In this document: positions 1-9,061 of the stretch, one piece after another | How positions within the stretch are numbered: the stretch's first letter is position 1 | Layout of the letters: every line of letters begins with the position of its first letter | Source of the DNA: Acidobacteriota bacterium | GTDB taxonomy: Bacteria; Acidobacteriota; Terriglobia; Terriglobales; Acidobacteriaceae | Reading direction: 5' to 3' | Length of the DNA stretch: 64,000 nt | NCBI GenBank assembly: GCA_018268755.1 | Contig: JAFDVW010000019.1 | Span: 26,348-90,347, forward strand | Notes under the pieces: model-generated | Databases searched by the model: none | What the model was told of the DNA's origin: nothing | What the model saw: only the letters and a program-made list of their open reading frames with translations | Made by a program: the position numbers and the translations under genes

Positions 1-653
1 CCGAATTCGTTGTTGGTGCCGTAGGTGACGTCGGAGGCGTAGGCGTCTTTGCGCTGCTGGTCATCGAGATCGTGCACGATGACGCCGACGCTGAGGCCGA
101 GAAAGCGGTAAAGCCGGCCCATCCACTCCGAGTCGCGTTTGGCCAGGTAGTCGTTGACCGTGACCACGTGCACGCCCAGGCCGCTGAGCGCATTGAGGTA
201 AACCGGGAGGGTGGCGACCAGGGTCTTGCCTTCGCCGGTCTTCATTTCGGCGATTTTGCCCTGGTGCAGCACCATGCCGCCAATCAACTGCACGTCAAAG
301 TGGCGCATGTTGAGGACGCGGCGGCCGGCCTCGCGGACCACGGCGAAGGCCTCCTCCAGAATCTCGTCGAGGACTTCGTTGATGGCCTGGTGGCGGACCG
401 CTTCGAACTGCTTACGGCGGTCGGAGGCGTTGGATTCTTCGCCTTCGGGAACCGCTTCCGGGGTGGCGGGGAGGCGGCCCAGGCGCTCCTGGATGCGCCC
501 GCGGAACTCTTCGGTTTTGGCGCGAAGTTGTTCATCCGAAAGCTTTTGCATTTCGGGTTCGAGGGCATTGATGGCGGCGACGCGGGGCATCAGGCGCTTT
601 ACGTCGCGCTCATTCTTGGTGCCAAAGATTTTAGCGGCAATGGCTTGGATCAA
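1..653 (-). CDS. secA: SecA preprotein translocase ATPase, N-terminal part (3' end cut by window edge)
   Basis: SecA is the cytoplasmic ATPase that drives unfolded preproteins through the SecYEG channel. About 217 N-terminal residues are visible. The frame opens with a TTG codon (651-653) giving [17 protein letters not shown], the usual SecA start, and an in-frame TGA lies two codons upstream, so no longer start is possible. GAAGGA about 10 bases upstream can serve as ribosome binding site. Walker A is seen as [14 protein letters not shown] near residue 137, then [14 protein letters not shown], and the frame runs off at YGTNNEFG. Walker A lies about 30 residues later than in E. coli SecA because of an extra segment ([17 protein letters not shown]) after residue 60. 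Acidic, charged N-terminal insertions like this are tolerated in the family. The identification is firm. Confidence 0.96.
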   Translation of the reverse strand, partial: MIQAIAAKIFGTKNERDVKRLMPRVAAINALEPEMQKLSDEQLRAKTEEFRGRIQERLGRLPATPEAVPEGEESNASDRRKQFEAVRHQAINEVLDEILEEAFAVVREAGRRVLNMRHFDVQLIGGMVLHQGKIAEMKTGEGKTLVATLPVYLNALSGLGVHVVTVNDYLAKRDSEWMGRLYRFLGLSVGVIVHDLDDQQRKDAYASDVTYGTNNEF

Positions 654-811
654 AGCTCAGGTTCCTTCGGCGAGCACACGCCCACGAAAAAGTGACTTCT
701 GAAAGCCTAGCATATTGGATGCGAAATGAGGGGGATGGGATTGAAGCCCGGAATGCACAGGATGAACCAGCAATATGAATCCGCAACACTTATGGACCAG
801 CAATCCTTGTA

Positions 812-948
812 TGGGCGCGGGCGGGATGCCCGTGCCCACACAAGCTGGGATGCGCCGCACGGGCGAGGGCGCCCACACCACACACATGCCGCTGTGGTGC
901 GGGCACTCTTGCCTGCAAAGCCCAGGCGGACAGAAGTGTCCGCCCCAC
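812..948. repeat. Intergenic palindromic repeat cluster between secA and the acyl-CoA synthetase gene
   Basis: The 333-base gap between the divergent secA and synthetase genes holds no gene. It contains degenerate copies of two short palindromes that recur in the window. One is a GCGGGCGAGGGCGCCCGC-like element followed by a CCACAC tail (family A). The other is GGCGGACAGAAGTGTCCGCC (family F, about 925-945). Promoters of both genes must lie in or beside the cluster, but I see no convincing -35/-10 pair. Confidence 0.75.
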
Positions 949-986
949 TTAATCATGTAAGATCACGGCGGACCCCAACCCCGATC

Positions 987-3881
987 ATGGCGACCTTTTA
1001 TGACCGATTTGTGGAGTGCGCGGAGCGCTGGCCGCAGAATGCGGCGCTCGAGATCCAGCGCGAAGACCAGGTAGAAAGCTACACCTATGCCGAGACCCGG
1101 CGGATGGCGGAATCCGTGGGCCGGTGGCTCGAGGCGCGCCAGCTCGAGCCCGGCTCGCGCTGCGCGATTCTGGCCAATAACCATCCGCGATGGGTGGCCG
1201 TGTATCTGGGGGTGATTGCGGCGGGGCATACGGCGGTGCCGCTGGATACGGCCTTGCATGCCGATCAGGTGCGGAAGCTGCTCAAAGACAGCGGTGCGGT
1301 GCTGCTGTTTTGTGATGAGAAGCATTGGGCGGTGGGAGAAGATGCAGCGGGAACGGCCGTAGAGATGATCCGGATACACGCGGGCGAGACGCCCGCGCCC
1401 ACACAACCTGAGACGGGCCACGCGGGCGAGGGCGCCCGCACCACACAACCTGAGACGAGCCACGCGGGCGAGACGCCCGCGCCCACACAACCTGAGACGG
1501 GCCATGCGGGCGAGGGCGCCCGCACCACACAACCTGAGACGAGCCATGCGGGCGAGGGCGCCCGCACCACACCGGCAAATCTGGATGAGATTTTTGCGGC
1601 GGGGGCGGAGGGCTTCCGGCCGGTGGATTCCCCGCTGGATGCCGTGGCCTCACTTCTTTATACGTCGGGAACCACCGCCGATCCCAAGGGCGTGATGCTG
1701 ACCCACGCCAACATGCTGGGCGAGGTCGAGGCCGTCTTCGACTGGGCGCACCTGGGACCGGAGGACGCGGTGCTGGGCATTCTGCCCATGTTCCACGTGC
1801 TGGCGCAGATGGCCAACCTGCTGCTGCCGCTGACGGCGGGAGCGCGGGCGGTGTACCTGGAAACCCTGAACACCACCGAACTGCTGCGGGCGCTGCGCGA
1901 GCGCAAGATCACGGCTTTCGCGGTGGTGCCACAGTTTTTCTATTTGATCCACGAAAAGATTTTCAAGGAAGCGGCCAAGAAAGGCGCGGCGCTGGAGAAA
2001 GTTTTACGGGCGCTGATGAAGCTGAACCGCGGGCTGCGCAAGCTGGGCATCAATGCCGGGCGGGTGTTTTTCGGGAAGGTCCACGAAACCTTCGGCGACC
2101 GCATGCGCTTGCTGGTGACGGGCGGCTCGCGTTTTGACCCTACCGTGGGCCAAGATTTCTACGCGCTGGGCATTGATATTTTGCAGGCCTACGGCCTGAC
2201 GGAGACCACGGCGGCGGCCTTCATCACCTCTCCCGGCGACAATGTGATTGGCTCAGTGGGCAAGGCGCTGAAAGGCATCGAAGGCAAAATCGTGAACCCG
2301 CAGCCTTCGGAAGACGGCGGGCAGCCGGTGGGCGAGATTGCGCTGCGCGGCACTACCATCATGAAAGGCTACTGGAACCGTGCGGACGCGACCGCCGCGG
2401 TGTTGATCGACGGCTGGCTGCACACCGGCGACCTGGGTTACTTCGACGCGCACGGCAACCTGTTCATCACCGGCCGGCAAAAGGAAGTCATCGTCCTGAG
2501 CAACGGGAAGAATGTCTATCCCGAGGAGATCGAGTCGCACTACCTGAAGTCGCCCTACATCAAGGAACTCTGCGTGATGGGGATTGAGGGCCGGCCGGGC
2601 GATCCGCTGTCGGACCGGCTGCACGCGGTGGTGGTGCCGAATTTCGACGCCTTGCGGCAGCAGAAGATCGTGAACACCAAGGAAGTGATCCGCTTCGATA
2701 TGGAAGGACTTTCGGCACAGCTGCCGACCACCAAGCGGATAGCCAGCTACGAAATCTGGCAGGAAGATTTGCCGCGCACCACCACGCGCAAGATCAAGCG
2801 CTTTGAAGTACAGAAGCGCGTGTTGGCCAACCAGGGGAAAGGCACGGCCTCCGACGCGGACGTTCCGGCGGAGAAGCCGTTGACCGCGGAGGAGTCGGCC
2901 TGGCTGGAGCAGCCCGAGGTGCAGCGCGGGCTGAAAGTGATTCGCGAGGCGGCGAAGGAACCTCCCGACGTGATGCGGCCGGGGCTGAATCTGGAGCTCG
3001 ATCTGGGCCTGGATTCCATGCAGCGGGTGGAGCTGCTGGTGGCGCTGGAAGAAGAGCTGGGCGGAGATGTCGAGGAATCGCGGTCGGCGGAGATTTATAC
3101 CGTCCGCGAGTTGCTGGATGCAGTGCTGGAGAGCGCGGCCAGTGGCAAGGGCGGCGCGCGTCCGCAGTTTGCCGGCTGGAATGTGGTGCTGCGGGAAGAG
3201 GTGGCCGACCCAGAGGTGCAGGCGCTGGTGAAGCCGCGCCCGGTGGGCGAAGCGGTATGGTTTGCGGTGAGCCGGCTGGCGCAGATCGCGGCCCGCGACT
3301 TGTTTGCGCTGCGGGTAAGCGGCCTGGAGAACCTGCCGAAAGCAGGCCCGTACATTCTGTGCTCGAACCATCAGAGCTTTATCGATCCGGTGGTGCTGGC
3401 CAGTGTCCTGCCGTGGGAGGTCTTGCGGCGCACCTTTGCCGTGGGCACGAGCGACATTTTTGGCTCGGGGTTCATGCGGGGGCTGGCGCGGGAGCTGCGC
3501 GTGGTGGTTCTGGATCCGGATGCCAACCTGATTCCGGCCATGCGGGCGGGGGCGTTCGGGCTGCGCAACGGGAAAGTGCTGATTCTGTATCCGGAGGGTG
3601 AGCGCTCGATTGACGGCACACCGCGAATCTTCAAGAAGGGCGCGGCGATTTTATCGATCCACATGCAGGCCCCGATTGTCCCCATTGCAATTGAGGGATT
3701 TTATGAGGCATGGCCGCGGGGGAAGAAATTCTTTCAGAAGAGGACGCAGCTGAAGATGAGGATTGGGAAGCCGATTGTGCCTCCGGCGGAGAGTGCGGCG
3801 TCGGAAGAGACCTACACGCGGCTGATGGCCGAGGTGAAGGAGAAGGTGGTGGAGATGTGGGAAGGGCTGCGGGGCGCGTGA
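987..3881 (+). CDS. Acyl-CoA/acyl-ACP synthetase - acyl carrier protein - PlsC acyltransferase fusion
   Basis: This 964-residue protein joins three lipid-metabolism modules. Residues about 10-600 form an AMP-dependent synthetase with the P-loop LLYTSGTTADPKGVML near residue 222 and the adenylate motif GWLHTGDLGYFD. Residues about 635-715 form an acyl carrier domain with the phosphopantetheine serine in LGLDSMQRVELL. Residues about 750-960 form a PlsC/LPLAT acyltransferase with NHQSFIDP and the YPEGERS motif. The likely role is to activate a fatty acid, hold it as a thioester and transfer it to a lysophospholipid, as Aas does. I chose ATG 987 because MATFYDRFVECAERWPQNAA matches the family start; upstream codons translate intergenic repeats. 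Oddly, residues 131-195 are a translated intergenic repeat, entered separately. Substrate is not determinable. Confidence 0.9.
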   Translation: MATFYDRFVECAERWPQNAALEIQREDQVESYTYAETRRMAESVGRWLEARQLEPGSRCAILANNHPRWVAVYLGVIAAGHTAVPLDTALHADQVRKLLKDSGAVLLFCDEKHWAVGEDAAGTAVEMIRIHAGETPAPTQPETGHAGEGARTTQPETSHAGETPAPTQPETGHAGEGARTTQPETSHAGEGARTTPANLDEIFAAGAEGFRPVDSPLDAVASLLYTSGTTADPKGVMLTHANMLGEVEAVFDWAHLGPEDAVLGILPMFHVLAQMANLLLPLTAGARAVYLETLNTTELLRALRERKITAFAVVPQFFYLIHEKIFKEAAKKGAALEKVLRALMKLNRGLRKLGINAGRVFFGKVHETFGDRMRLLVTGGSRFDPTVGQDFYALGIDILQAYGLTETTAAAFITSPGDNVIGSVGKALKGIEGKIVNPQPSEDGGQPVGEIALRGTTIMKGYWNRADATAAVLIDGWLHTGDLGYFDAHGNLFITGRQKEVIVLSNGKNVYPEEIESHYLKSPYIKELCVMGIEGRPGDPLSDRLHAVVVPNFDALRQQKIVNTKEVIRFDMEGLSAQLPTTKRIASYEIWQEDLPRTTTRKIKRFEVQKRVLANQGKGTASDADVPAEKPLTAEESAWLEQPEVQRGLKVIREAAKEPPDVMRPGLNLELDLGLDSMQRVELLVALEEELGGDVEESRSAEIYTVRELLDAVLESAASGKGGARPQFAGWNVVLREEVADPEVQALVKPRPVGEAVWFAVSRLAQIAARDLFALRVSGLENLPKAGPYILCSNHQSFIDPVVLASVLPWEVLRRTFAVGTSDIFGSGFMRGLARELRVVVLDPDANLIPAMRAGAFGLRNGKVLILYPEGERSIDGTPRIFKKGAAILSIHMQAPIVPIAIEGFYEAWPRGKKFFQKRTQLKMRIGKPIVPPAESAASEETYTRLMAEVKEKVVEMWEGLRGA
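1377..1571. repeat. Intergenic repeat family A inserted in frame inside the synthetase gene
   Basis: Four full 42-base units (1377-1418, 1419-1460, 1461-1502, 1503-1544) and a 27-base partial unit run head to tail in the reading frame. Units alternate between two versions, translated HAGETPAPTQPETG and HAGEGARTTQPETS. The core CGGGCGAGGGCGCCCG palindrome and CCACAC tail match the elements found between genes at 4139, 8857 and 24700. Since 42 is a multiple of three, the insertion keeps the frame. It lies in the N-terminal synthetase domain, before the ATP-binding P-loop. Confidence 0.92.
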
Positions 3882-4366
3882 TTTTCTGTCATTCTGAGGT
3901 GAGTAATCCCTACCTCCTGCATAAGCCTCAGCCCAAGACGCCCGATTTAGTCAGCCAATGATCCAGTAGGGATTGCTTCGGCTACGCCTCGGAAGGACAG
4001 GGTGAAAGAAACTGCAGATCCCTCTCTGACTCTCACCGCGCAAGCGCGGCTCGAGCGGCGCTCGGGATGACAAGAAAAGGCGGAGCTACGCTCCGCCGGG
4101 CAGGTGAGGACACCAGCCCGTACATGAGCTCGAGCAGACCACGCGGGCGAGGGCGCCCGCGCCACACTGGCACCGCGCCACACTGGCACCGCGCTACAGG
4201 GTTGGGATCCAGCGATCAGCAGCAAAGCAATGTTTGGGGTGAACACCAAGATGTGGGGCGGACACTCCTGTCCGCTGTTTTCGCGGGCGAGGGCGCCCGC
4301 GCCACACAACTCTGGGACGGGCAGGTGAGGACACCTGCCACTACATGAGCAGTGGAGAAGTTGTAA
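3882..4366. repeat. Gene-free 485-base gap with mixed short palindromes
   Basis: This gap separates the convergent synthetase and xerC genes. I see no gene. It holds two family A copies (about 4139-4166 and 4281-4307), one family F copy (CGGACACTCCTGTCCG, about 4258-4275) and two copies of a third palindrome, GGCAGGTGAGGACACCTGCC-like (family E, about 4098-4122 and 4318-4344). The mixture suggests repeated insertion beside existing repeats. Confidence 0.75.
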
Positions 4367-5281
4367 TTACTTGGCGCGGGGGTGGGTCTGGTCGTAGACG
4401 GCCAGGACGTGCTTCATGGAGAGCTGGGTGTAGCGCTGGGTGGTCGAGAGGCGTTCGTGGCCGAGCATCTCCTGAATGGCGCGCAGGTCAGCGCCCTCCT
4501 CCAACAAATGCGTGCCGAAAGCGTGACGCAGAGTGTGGGGATGCACATCGGGCGAAAGGCCTTTGGCCACGGCGATCTTCTTAATAATGCGGCCGACGCT
4601 GCGCGTGGTGAGACGGCCACCACGCTGGTTGAGGAGCAGGGCATTCGCAGCTTTCTTCGTTTCCCCAAGAATCTTCTGGCGCTCCGGCAAATAGGCTGCG
4701 AGCGCTGACTTCACCGAGTCCCCGAAGGGTACGTAGCGTTCTTTCTTTCCCTTGCCACGAATCAAAATCGCTTCGGCGCTAAGGCGGATATCGTCGAGAT
4801 TGATGCCGATCAATTCGGAATTACGGATTCCGGAGCCGTAAAGCAGCTCAAACATGAGGCGGTCGCGGGCCGGGAATGCGGCCGCTTCCGGCATGTCTCC
4901 ATCGAGCAGGGTGTTGATTTCTTCGATGGTGGGAACGCGCGGCAGTTTTTTGGGCAGCTTAGGCGTGGAGACGAGCGCGGCGGGATTCTGATCGACCACA
5001 CCCTCTTGGGCCAGCCAGCGATAGAGCGAGCGCACGGCAGCGAGGGCGCGGGCCACCGAAGTCTTGCTCAATCCTTTTTCGTAGAGATGGGAAAGAAAGC
5101 CGCGGACGGCGATGTGGTCGATGGCCGGCCAGTCGCGCGAGCCGACGTAGGCGGAGAAGACCTCAAGGTCTCCGGCATAAGCCTTGATGGTGTGGGCGGA
5201 GGCGTTGCGCTCGCGCAAAGTGCGGAGAAATTGGTCGACGCCTTTTTCGACAACTGTCCGGGATTGTTTTTTCTCAGTCAT
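4367..5281 (-). CDS. xerC: Tyrosine recombinase, XerC type
   Basis: This 304-residue protein has the Xer architecture: an N-terminal SAM-like core-binding domain (about 15-100) and a C-terminal catalytic domain. All six catalytic residues are visible: Arg153 (GSGIRNSEL), Lys177 (RGKGKKER), His249 and Arg252 ([14 protein letters not shown]), His275 (LGHERLS) and the nucleophile Tyr284 (TQRYTQ). Length is normal for XerC/XerD, which resolve chromosome dimers at dif with FtsK. The neighbouring gene at 5572-6492 encodes a second recombinase in the same direction, so the two probably form the XerC/XerD pair. Which one is XerC and which XerD cannot be settled from sequence reading alone. No dif-like site was recognised nearby. 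Confidence 0.9.
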   Translation of the reverse strand: MTEKKQSRTVVEKGVDQFLRTLRERNASAHTIKAYAGDLEVFSAYVGSRDWPAIDHIAVRGFLSHLYEKGLSKTSVARALAAVRSLYRWLAQEGVVDQNPAALVSTPKLPKKLPRVPTIEEINTLLDGDMPEAAAFPARDRLMFELLYGSGIRNSELIGINLDDIRLSAEAILIRGKGKKERYVPFGDSVKSALAAYLPERQKILGETKKAANALLLNQRGGRLTTRSVGRIIKKIAVAKGLSPDVHPHTLRHAFGTHLLEEGADLRAIQEMLGHERLSTTQRYTQLSMKHVLAVYDQTHPRAK

Positions 5282-5284
5282 AAA

Positions 5285-5568
5285 ACCAATTCACCACGGA
5301 GGCACGGAGACACGGAGAAAAACAAGATTTAGATCTCTCTGTGGCTCTGCGGTGAAAAACATCAGTCTCCGGGATTGTTTTTCTTACTCTAGAACCAATT
5401 CACCACGGAAGCACGGAGACACAGAGAAAAACAAAATTCTATGTTTCTCAGTGTCTCCGCAGCCGCAGAGATATCTTACGTGTTGCCTTTCTCTGTGTCT
5501 CTGTGTCTCCGTGGTGAAAAAAATATTTGAATTTCTCCGTGGCTCTGTGTCTCGGTGGTAAAAAACAG
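5285..5568. repeat. CACGGAGRCACGGAGAAA repeat cluster between the two xer genes
   Basis: Direct and inverted copies of a CACCACGGAGGCACGGAGA-type element fill the whole gap. Forward copies start near 5292 and 5401, and reverse-complement copies (TCTCTGTGTCTCCGTGGTG type) sit near 5332-5357, 5490-5517 and 5536-5563. Pairs of opposite orientation could fold into long hairpins in RNA. The copies differ by a few bases, so they are not a recent duplication. Confidence 0.85.
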
Positions 5569-5571
5569 TAT

Positions 5572-6492
5572 TCATCTGGCTTTCGCCCTGGGATGGTGCT
5601 TCCGGTACACACTCTTCAAGCGGTCGAGTGCCAGATGTGTATAGACCTGCGTCGTCCCAATATCCGAGTGCCCCAGAATCGTCTGCACGGTCCGCAGGTC
5701 GGCGCCATTCTCCACCATGTGGGTGGCGCAGCTGTGGCGCAGCATGTGCGGGCTGGCATGACGTCCTCCGGCAGCCGAGGCCGCGCTGACCATCTGCCAG
5801 ACGCGCTGGCGGGTCAGCTTGCCGCCACCGCGCGCGGGAAAGAGCAGCGGCGAAGTCTTCCCTGCCAGCAGCGCGAGGCGCGCAATCTTCATATATTCGG
5901 CCAGCACTTCCTGCGCGGCGCGGCCCAGGGGCACGATACGTTCTTTGTCGCCCTTGCCGCGGACCAGCACGTAGCCCAGGTCCAGCTTGAGGTCTTCGAG
6001 TTTGACGCCGATGATTTCCGAGACGCGCAGCGCGCCGGCGTAAAAGACTTCCAGCATGGCGCGATCGCGCGCGGCCACGGCCTGCGAGTCCTTGCGGGGG
6101 GAAACCACGCGCGGGCCGCGCAGCATGCTCTCCATTTCATCGTGGGCCAGCGATTTGGGCAGGACCTTCCACTGTTTGGGCGAATTGATATTCAGCGTGG
6201 GATCGTGCGCGATGACCTTATCGAGCAGCAGATGCTTGTAGAGATGGCGCAGGGCGGAGAGCTTGCGGCCGACGGAGCGTCCGTCGACGGAATGGGCGAA
6301 GAGCTGCTGGATGAAATCTTTGACGTCCTCGCGGCGGGCGGAGGTGAGCAGACGCCGGCGCTTTTCCAGGAAGGCGGCGAATTGCCCGATGTCGGTGGTG
6401 TAGGCGGAGACGGTGAGCGCGGCGAGGCCCTTCTCGATTTTCAGGTAGTCGAGAAAGCCGGAGACGACGCGCGCATTGGCCTCAGAAGACAC
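5572..6492 (-). CDS. xerD: Tyrosine recombinase, XerD type
   Basis: A 306-residue Xer recombinase with an N-terminal core-binding domain and a catalytic domain carrying Arg156 (GALRVSEI), Lys180 (RGKGDKER), His249 and Arg252 (PHMLRHSCATHM), His275 (LGHSDIG) and nucleophile Tyr284 (TQVYTH). The start is a GTG at 6490-6492. The protein is clearly paralogous to the downstream recombinase at 4367-5281 but well diverged from it, which argues for the partner-recombinase pair of chromosome dimer resolution rather than a recent duplication. The two genes are unusually close for XerC and XerD. The repeat block between them is 290 bases. Confidence 0.9.
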   Translation of the reverse strand: MSSEANARVVSGFLDYLKIEKGLAALTVSAYTTDIGQFAAFLEKRRRLLTSARREDVKDFIQQLFAHSVDGRSVGRKLSALRHLYKHLLLDKVIAHDPTLNINSPKQWKVLPKSLAHDEMESMLRGPRVVSPRKDSQAVAARDRAMLEVFYAGALRVSEIIGVKLEDLKLDLGYVLVRGKGDKERIVPLGRAAQEVLAEYMKIARLALLAGKTSPLLFPARGGGKLTRQRVWQMVSAASAAGGRHASPHMLRHSCATHMVENGADLRTVQTILGHSDIGTTQVYTHLALDRLKSVYRKHHPRAKAR

Positions 6493-6608
6493 ATGTTGAG
6501 TATGCGCGTTATCGGACGCGGGGAGAAGTAGTGAGCAGGGTTCAGGGGCGCGGAAGGCATGGCCAAAACGGATGGGTTTGGCTTACGCGCGTCAGCGCCC
6601 GTGGTGGT

Positions 6609-6695
6609 TGCGCCGTTCCGGCGCGTGGGTTTCCCAACTTTTACCCAGCGCTTACGCGCTGGGCTGCACTCTGACGCCACTTCGTGGCTCACGCC
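6609..6695. repeat. Family D repeat (CCCAGCGCTTACGCGCTGGG element) overlapping a stop codon
   Basis: The element combines a palindrome CCCAGCGCTTACGCGCTGGG with a second inverted pair around GCCACTTCGTGGC. Similar copies occur at about 7485-7580, 16035-16120 (inverted) and 17440-17527. Here its end supplies the last codons and stop codon of the DUF72 gene (stop at 6689-6691). It probably acts in transcript end formation, or is simply inserted at the gene end. Confidence 0.75.
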
Positions 6696-7405
6696 TGAAA
6701 TTCTTTCAGGACTTCGACGGCGTAGAGCGCGCCTTGCGGAGTTTCTTCGTGCTTGAAGTATGCGTAGACATCCCTTCCCTGCTCGAGGAGTTCCCGGATG
6801 CGCGCGACCATGGCGCGGCGCTCGTCAGGCGAGTAAGTCGGCTTGCGATAGCGGAAGTAGGCGAAGTCGGTGGAGGTCACGACGTCCGGGGTGACGCGCT
6901 CTTCGGTCTCGGCCACGCAGAGAGCGCGGTTGTGATTCTTCAACAGATCGAAGATGGGGTCGGCAAACCAGGATTCGTGGCGAAACTCGAAGGCTGAGGG
7001 CACGGCTTTGGGCAGGGTGGAGAGAAACTCCTCAAGCACGGCGGCATCCGCCTTCATGTTGGGAGGAAGCTGAAAGAGCACGGGGCCGAGCTTGCCGGCG
7101 CGCATCAGAGGCTCGAGGGTGGCGATGAAGCGCGGCAGAAAATCCTGCGTGTTCTTGAGGCGCTTGATGTGGGTGAGGACCTGGTGCGCCTTGATGCCGA
7201 GGCGGAAGTGGGCGGGAGTTTCGGCGATCCACTTCTGCACGGTCGTGTCTTTGAGCAGCTGGCGGAAACTGAAGTTGACTTCGACGGTGTTGAGCTGCGC
7301 GGCGTAATGGGAGAGAAAATTTTTCTGCGCGAGTTTCGCGGGATAGAAGCCGGGCTTCCAGCTCGGGTAGGCCCACCCGGAGGTGCCGACGAAGAGTTGA
7401 GGCAT
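6689..7405 (-). CDS. DUF72 family protein (YecE-like)
   Basis: This 238-residue protein opens with MPQLFVGTSGWAYPSWKPGFYP, the signature of the DUF72/YecE family, and continues with LNTVEVNFSFRQL, FRLGIKAHQVLTHIKRL, PVLFQLPPNM and a C-terminal VYAYFKHEETPQGALYA segment. DUF72 proteins adopt a TIM-barrel fold; their biochemical role is not established. Length is normal for the family. The next gene in the same direction encodes a LigD-type polymerase, with 246 bases of repeat-containing DNA between, so cotranscription is uncertain. Identification is firm; function is unknown. Confidence 0.9.
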   Translation of the reverse strand: MPQLFVGTSGWAYPSWKPGFYPAKLAQKNFLSHYAAQLNTVEVNFSFRQLLKDTTVQKWIAETPAHFRLGIKAHQVLTHIKRLKNTQDFLPRFIATLEPLMRAGKLGPVLFQLPPNMKADAAVLEEFLSTLPKAVPSAFEFRHESWFADPIFDLLKNHNRALCVAETEERVTPDVVTSTDFAYFRYRKPTYSPDERRAMVARIRELLEQGRDVYAYFKHEETPQGALYAVEVLKEFQA

Positions 7406-7484
7406 GGATTCTCCAAGTTCGAAGCTTTACCACAGGAGGAAATTTCGGTGCGCCCTCTGTGGCCACAGGTAAGCGGACCATTGT

Positions 7485-7580
7485 CGCGCCCTTCGGGCGC
7501 GTAGCCATATCCACTCTTTCACCCACGGCTCACGCCGTGGGCTGCATTCTAGCGCCGCTTCGCGGCTCAACCCACGTGAT
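7485..7580. repeat. Family D repeat between the DUF72 and LigD-type genes
   Basis: The element has three nested inverted pairs: GCGCCCTTCGGGCGC, CCACGGCTCACGCCGTGG and GCGCCGCTTCGCGGC. Its overall plan and the linker GGCTGCATTCTAGCGCC match the copies at 6609 and 17440. No gene is seen in the 246-base gap it occupies. Confidence 0.75.
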
Positions 7581-7651
7581 CCTTGCACGAGCGAAAGCGA
7601 CATGGCTGAAGCCATCTCCTGACAGGAATCTCCAATACAAAAGATTACGAA

Positions 7652-8704
7652 TTATACCTTTCGGGTTTTCCTGTTCACCCTGGATTCCGGCTTTGACTTT
7701 GCGGAAACCTTAGACTTCGAGGCGCGCTTTGGGCTCTCCTGCGCCTGGGCGGCCAGATCGACAGCCTCGCTTTTGGCTTCGACGCCTGCAAGGTTGGGTA
7801 GCTTCTGCTTCAGCACTGCGGCGGGGGCGAAGAGGTCTCCGTGCTTTTCCACGCGGGCGAGGACCTGCTCGGTCTGAAAGCGCAGGAATGCGGGGTCTTT
7901 CTTTTTGAGGCAGGCTTCCACTTCCTCCCAGGTGATGGGGGTGGAGACGGTGGGGTGCTCGCGGGCGCGCAGCGAGTAGACCGAGATTGTGGTCTTGTGC
8001 TCGTCGTTCTGGCTCCAGTCGATAAAAACTTTTCCGCCGCGCACTTCCTTCTTCATCTCTGAGACCACGAGGTCGCGATGGGCATCTTCCAGCAAGTGCG
8101 CCAGGGCCCGGGCGAAAGTCTTGGTGACTTCGTAGCTGGTTGGCGTGTTCAGCGGCACGTAGATTTGCATGCCCTTGGAGCCGGAGGTCTTGGGAAAACT
8201 CTGTAGGTGAAAGCGCTCGAAGATATCGCGCAGCCACAACCCCACCTGGCAACACTGCACGATGGTCGCGGGCGGGCCGGGATCGAGGTCGAAGACCATC
8301 ATGGTGGGCGATGGCAACGCCGCGGCGCGGGAGAGCGAAGGATGCAACTCCAGACCAGCAAGATTGGCGATCCAGACCAGCGTGGGCAGATCGTCCGCCA
8401 GGATGTAGTGCACAGTGCGGCGATTGTGGCGACTCCAGACCGGCGTGGTCTTGACCCAATCCGGGCGATGGGTGGTGGCATTCTTTTCGAAGAAGAATTC
8501 TGCGTCCACCCCGTTGGGGTAGCGTTTGAGGGTAAGCGGGCGGTCTTTCAGGTGAGGAAGCAAGACGGGCGCGATGCGCGCGTAGTAATCAATGACCTGG
8601 CCCTTGGTGAAGCCGGTAGACGGGTAGAGGATTTTGTCGAGATTGGAGAGCTTAAGGTGCTTGCCCTGAATTTCAACAACCGGCGAGTTGGCAGGAGAGG
8701 GCAT
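7652..8704 (-). CDS. Stand-alone LigD-type primase-polymerase domain protein
   Basis: This 350-residue protein matches the polymerase domain of bacterial DNA ligase D, which fills gaps and adds ribonucleotides at double-strand breaks in Ku-dependent end joining. Visible motifs are the metal-binding pair Asp139/Asp141 in MMVFDLDPG, SGSKGMQIYVPL (172-184) and the third acidic residue Asp229 in KVFIDWSQND, followed by KTTISVYSLR. Gln180 occupies the place where many LigD polymerases have a histidine. There is no ligase or phosphoesterase domain, so it is a single-domain form, and the last 50 residues are basic and low-complexity. Neither Ku nor a ligase gene lies in the window. Activity is inferred from the motifs. 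Confidence 0.9.
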   Translation of the reverse strand: MPSPANSPVVEIQGKHLKLSNLDKILYPSTGFTKGQVIDYYARIAPVLLPHLKDRPLTLKRYPNGVDAEFFFEKNATTHRPDWVKTTPVWSRHNRRTVHYILADDLPTLVWIANLAGLELHPSLSRAAALPSPTMMVFDLDPGPPATIVQCCQVGLWLRDIFERFHLQSFPKTSGSKGMQIYVPLNTPTSYEVTKTFARALAHLLEDAHRDLVVSEMKKEVRGGKVFIDWSQNDEHKTTISVYSLRAREHPTVSTPITWEEVEACLKKKDPAFLRFQTEQVLARVEKHGDLFAPAAVLKQKLPNLAGVEAKSEAVDLAAQAQESPKRASKSKVSAKSKPESRVNRKTRKV

Positions 8705-8856
8705 GGGTGATTTTAATATGGGGGCGCTCTTTTGGCGCGATGGAGGCCATGCTGGAAGGGCATGTTGGGGAGAGGGTAGGGGTGATCGCCCCTCGGAAGG
8801 ACAAAGGGGGAGGAGGCTCCAAGCTAAAGAGGTCTGCCAGGCATGCTCTTATGCTT

Positions 8857-8980
8857 ACGCGGGCGAGGGCGCCCGCGCCACACGAGGGCCCGCGCCACAC
8901 GAGGGCCAGCGCCACACGAGGCTTACGCAACCTACGCGGGCGAGGGCGCCCGCGCCACACCAGGGGCCCGCGCCACACAC
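8857..8980. repeat. Family A repeat cluster upstream of the M16 peptidase pair
   Basis: Two full copies of the GCGGGCGAGGGCGCCCGCGC element with CCACAC tails (about 8859-8883 and 8938-8960) are joined by short GCGCCACACGAGG repeats. The 357-base gap between the divergent LigD-type and peptidase genes contains nothing else recognisable. Confidence 0.8.
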
Positions 8981-9061
8981 AGCTGGGTTTGACAAGGGGG
9001 GTTTTTCCCACGTAACTTCAAACCTCTGCCCATGTTGTGCGTCCAACCTCGTGGAGGTCTG

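Noticed and set aside
963-1653. Minus-strand frames with VARAPSPA-like repeats
   Set aside because: They lie opposite the synthetase gene and exist only because the inserted 42-base repeats are open in several frames.
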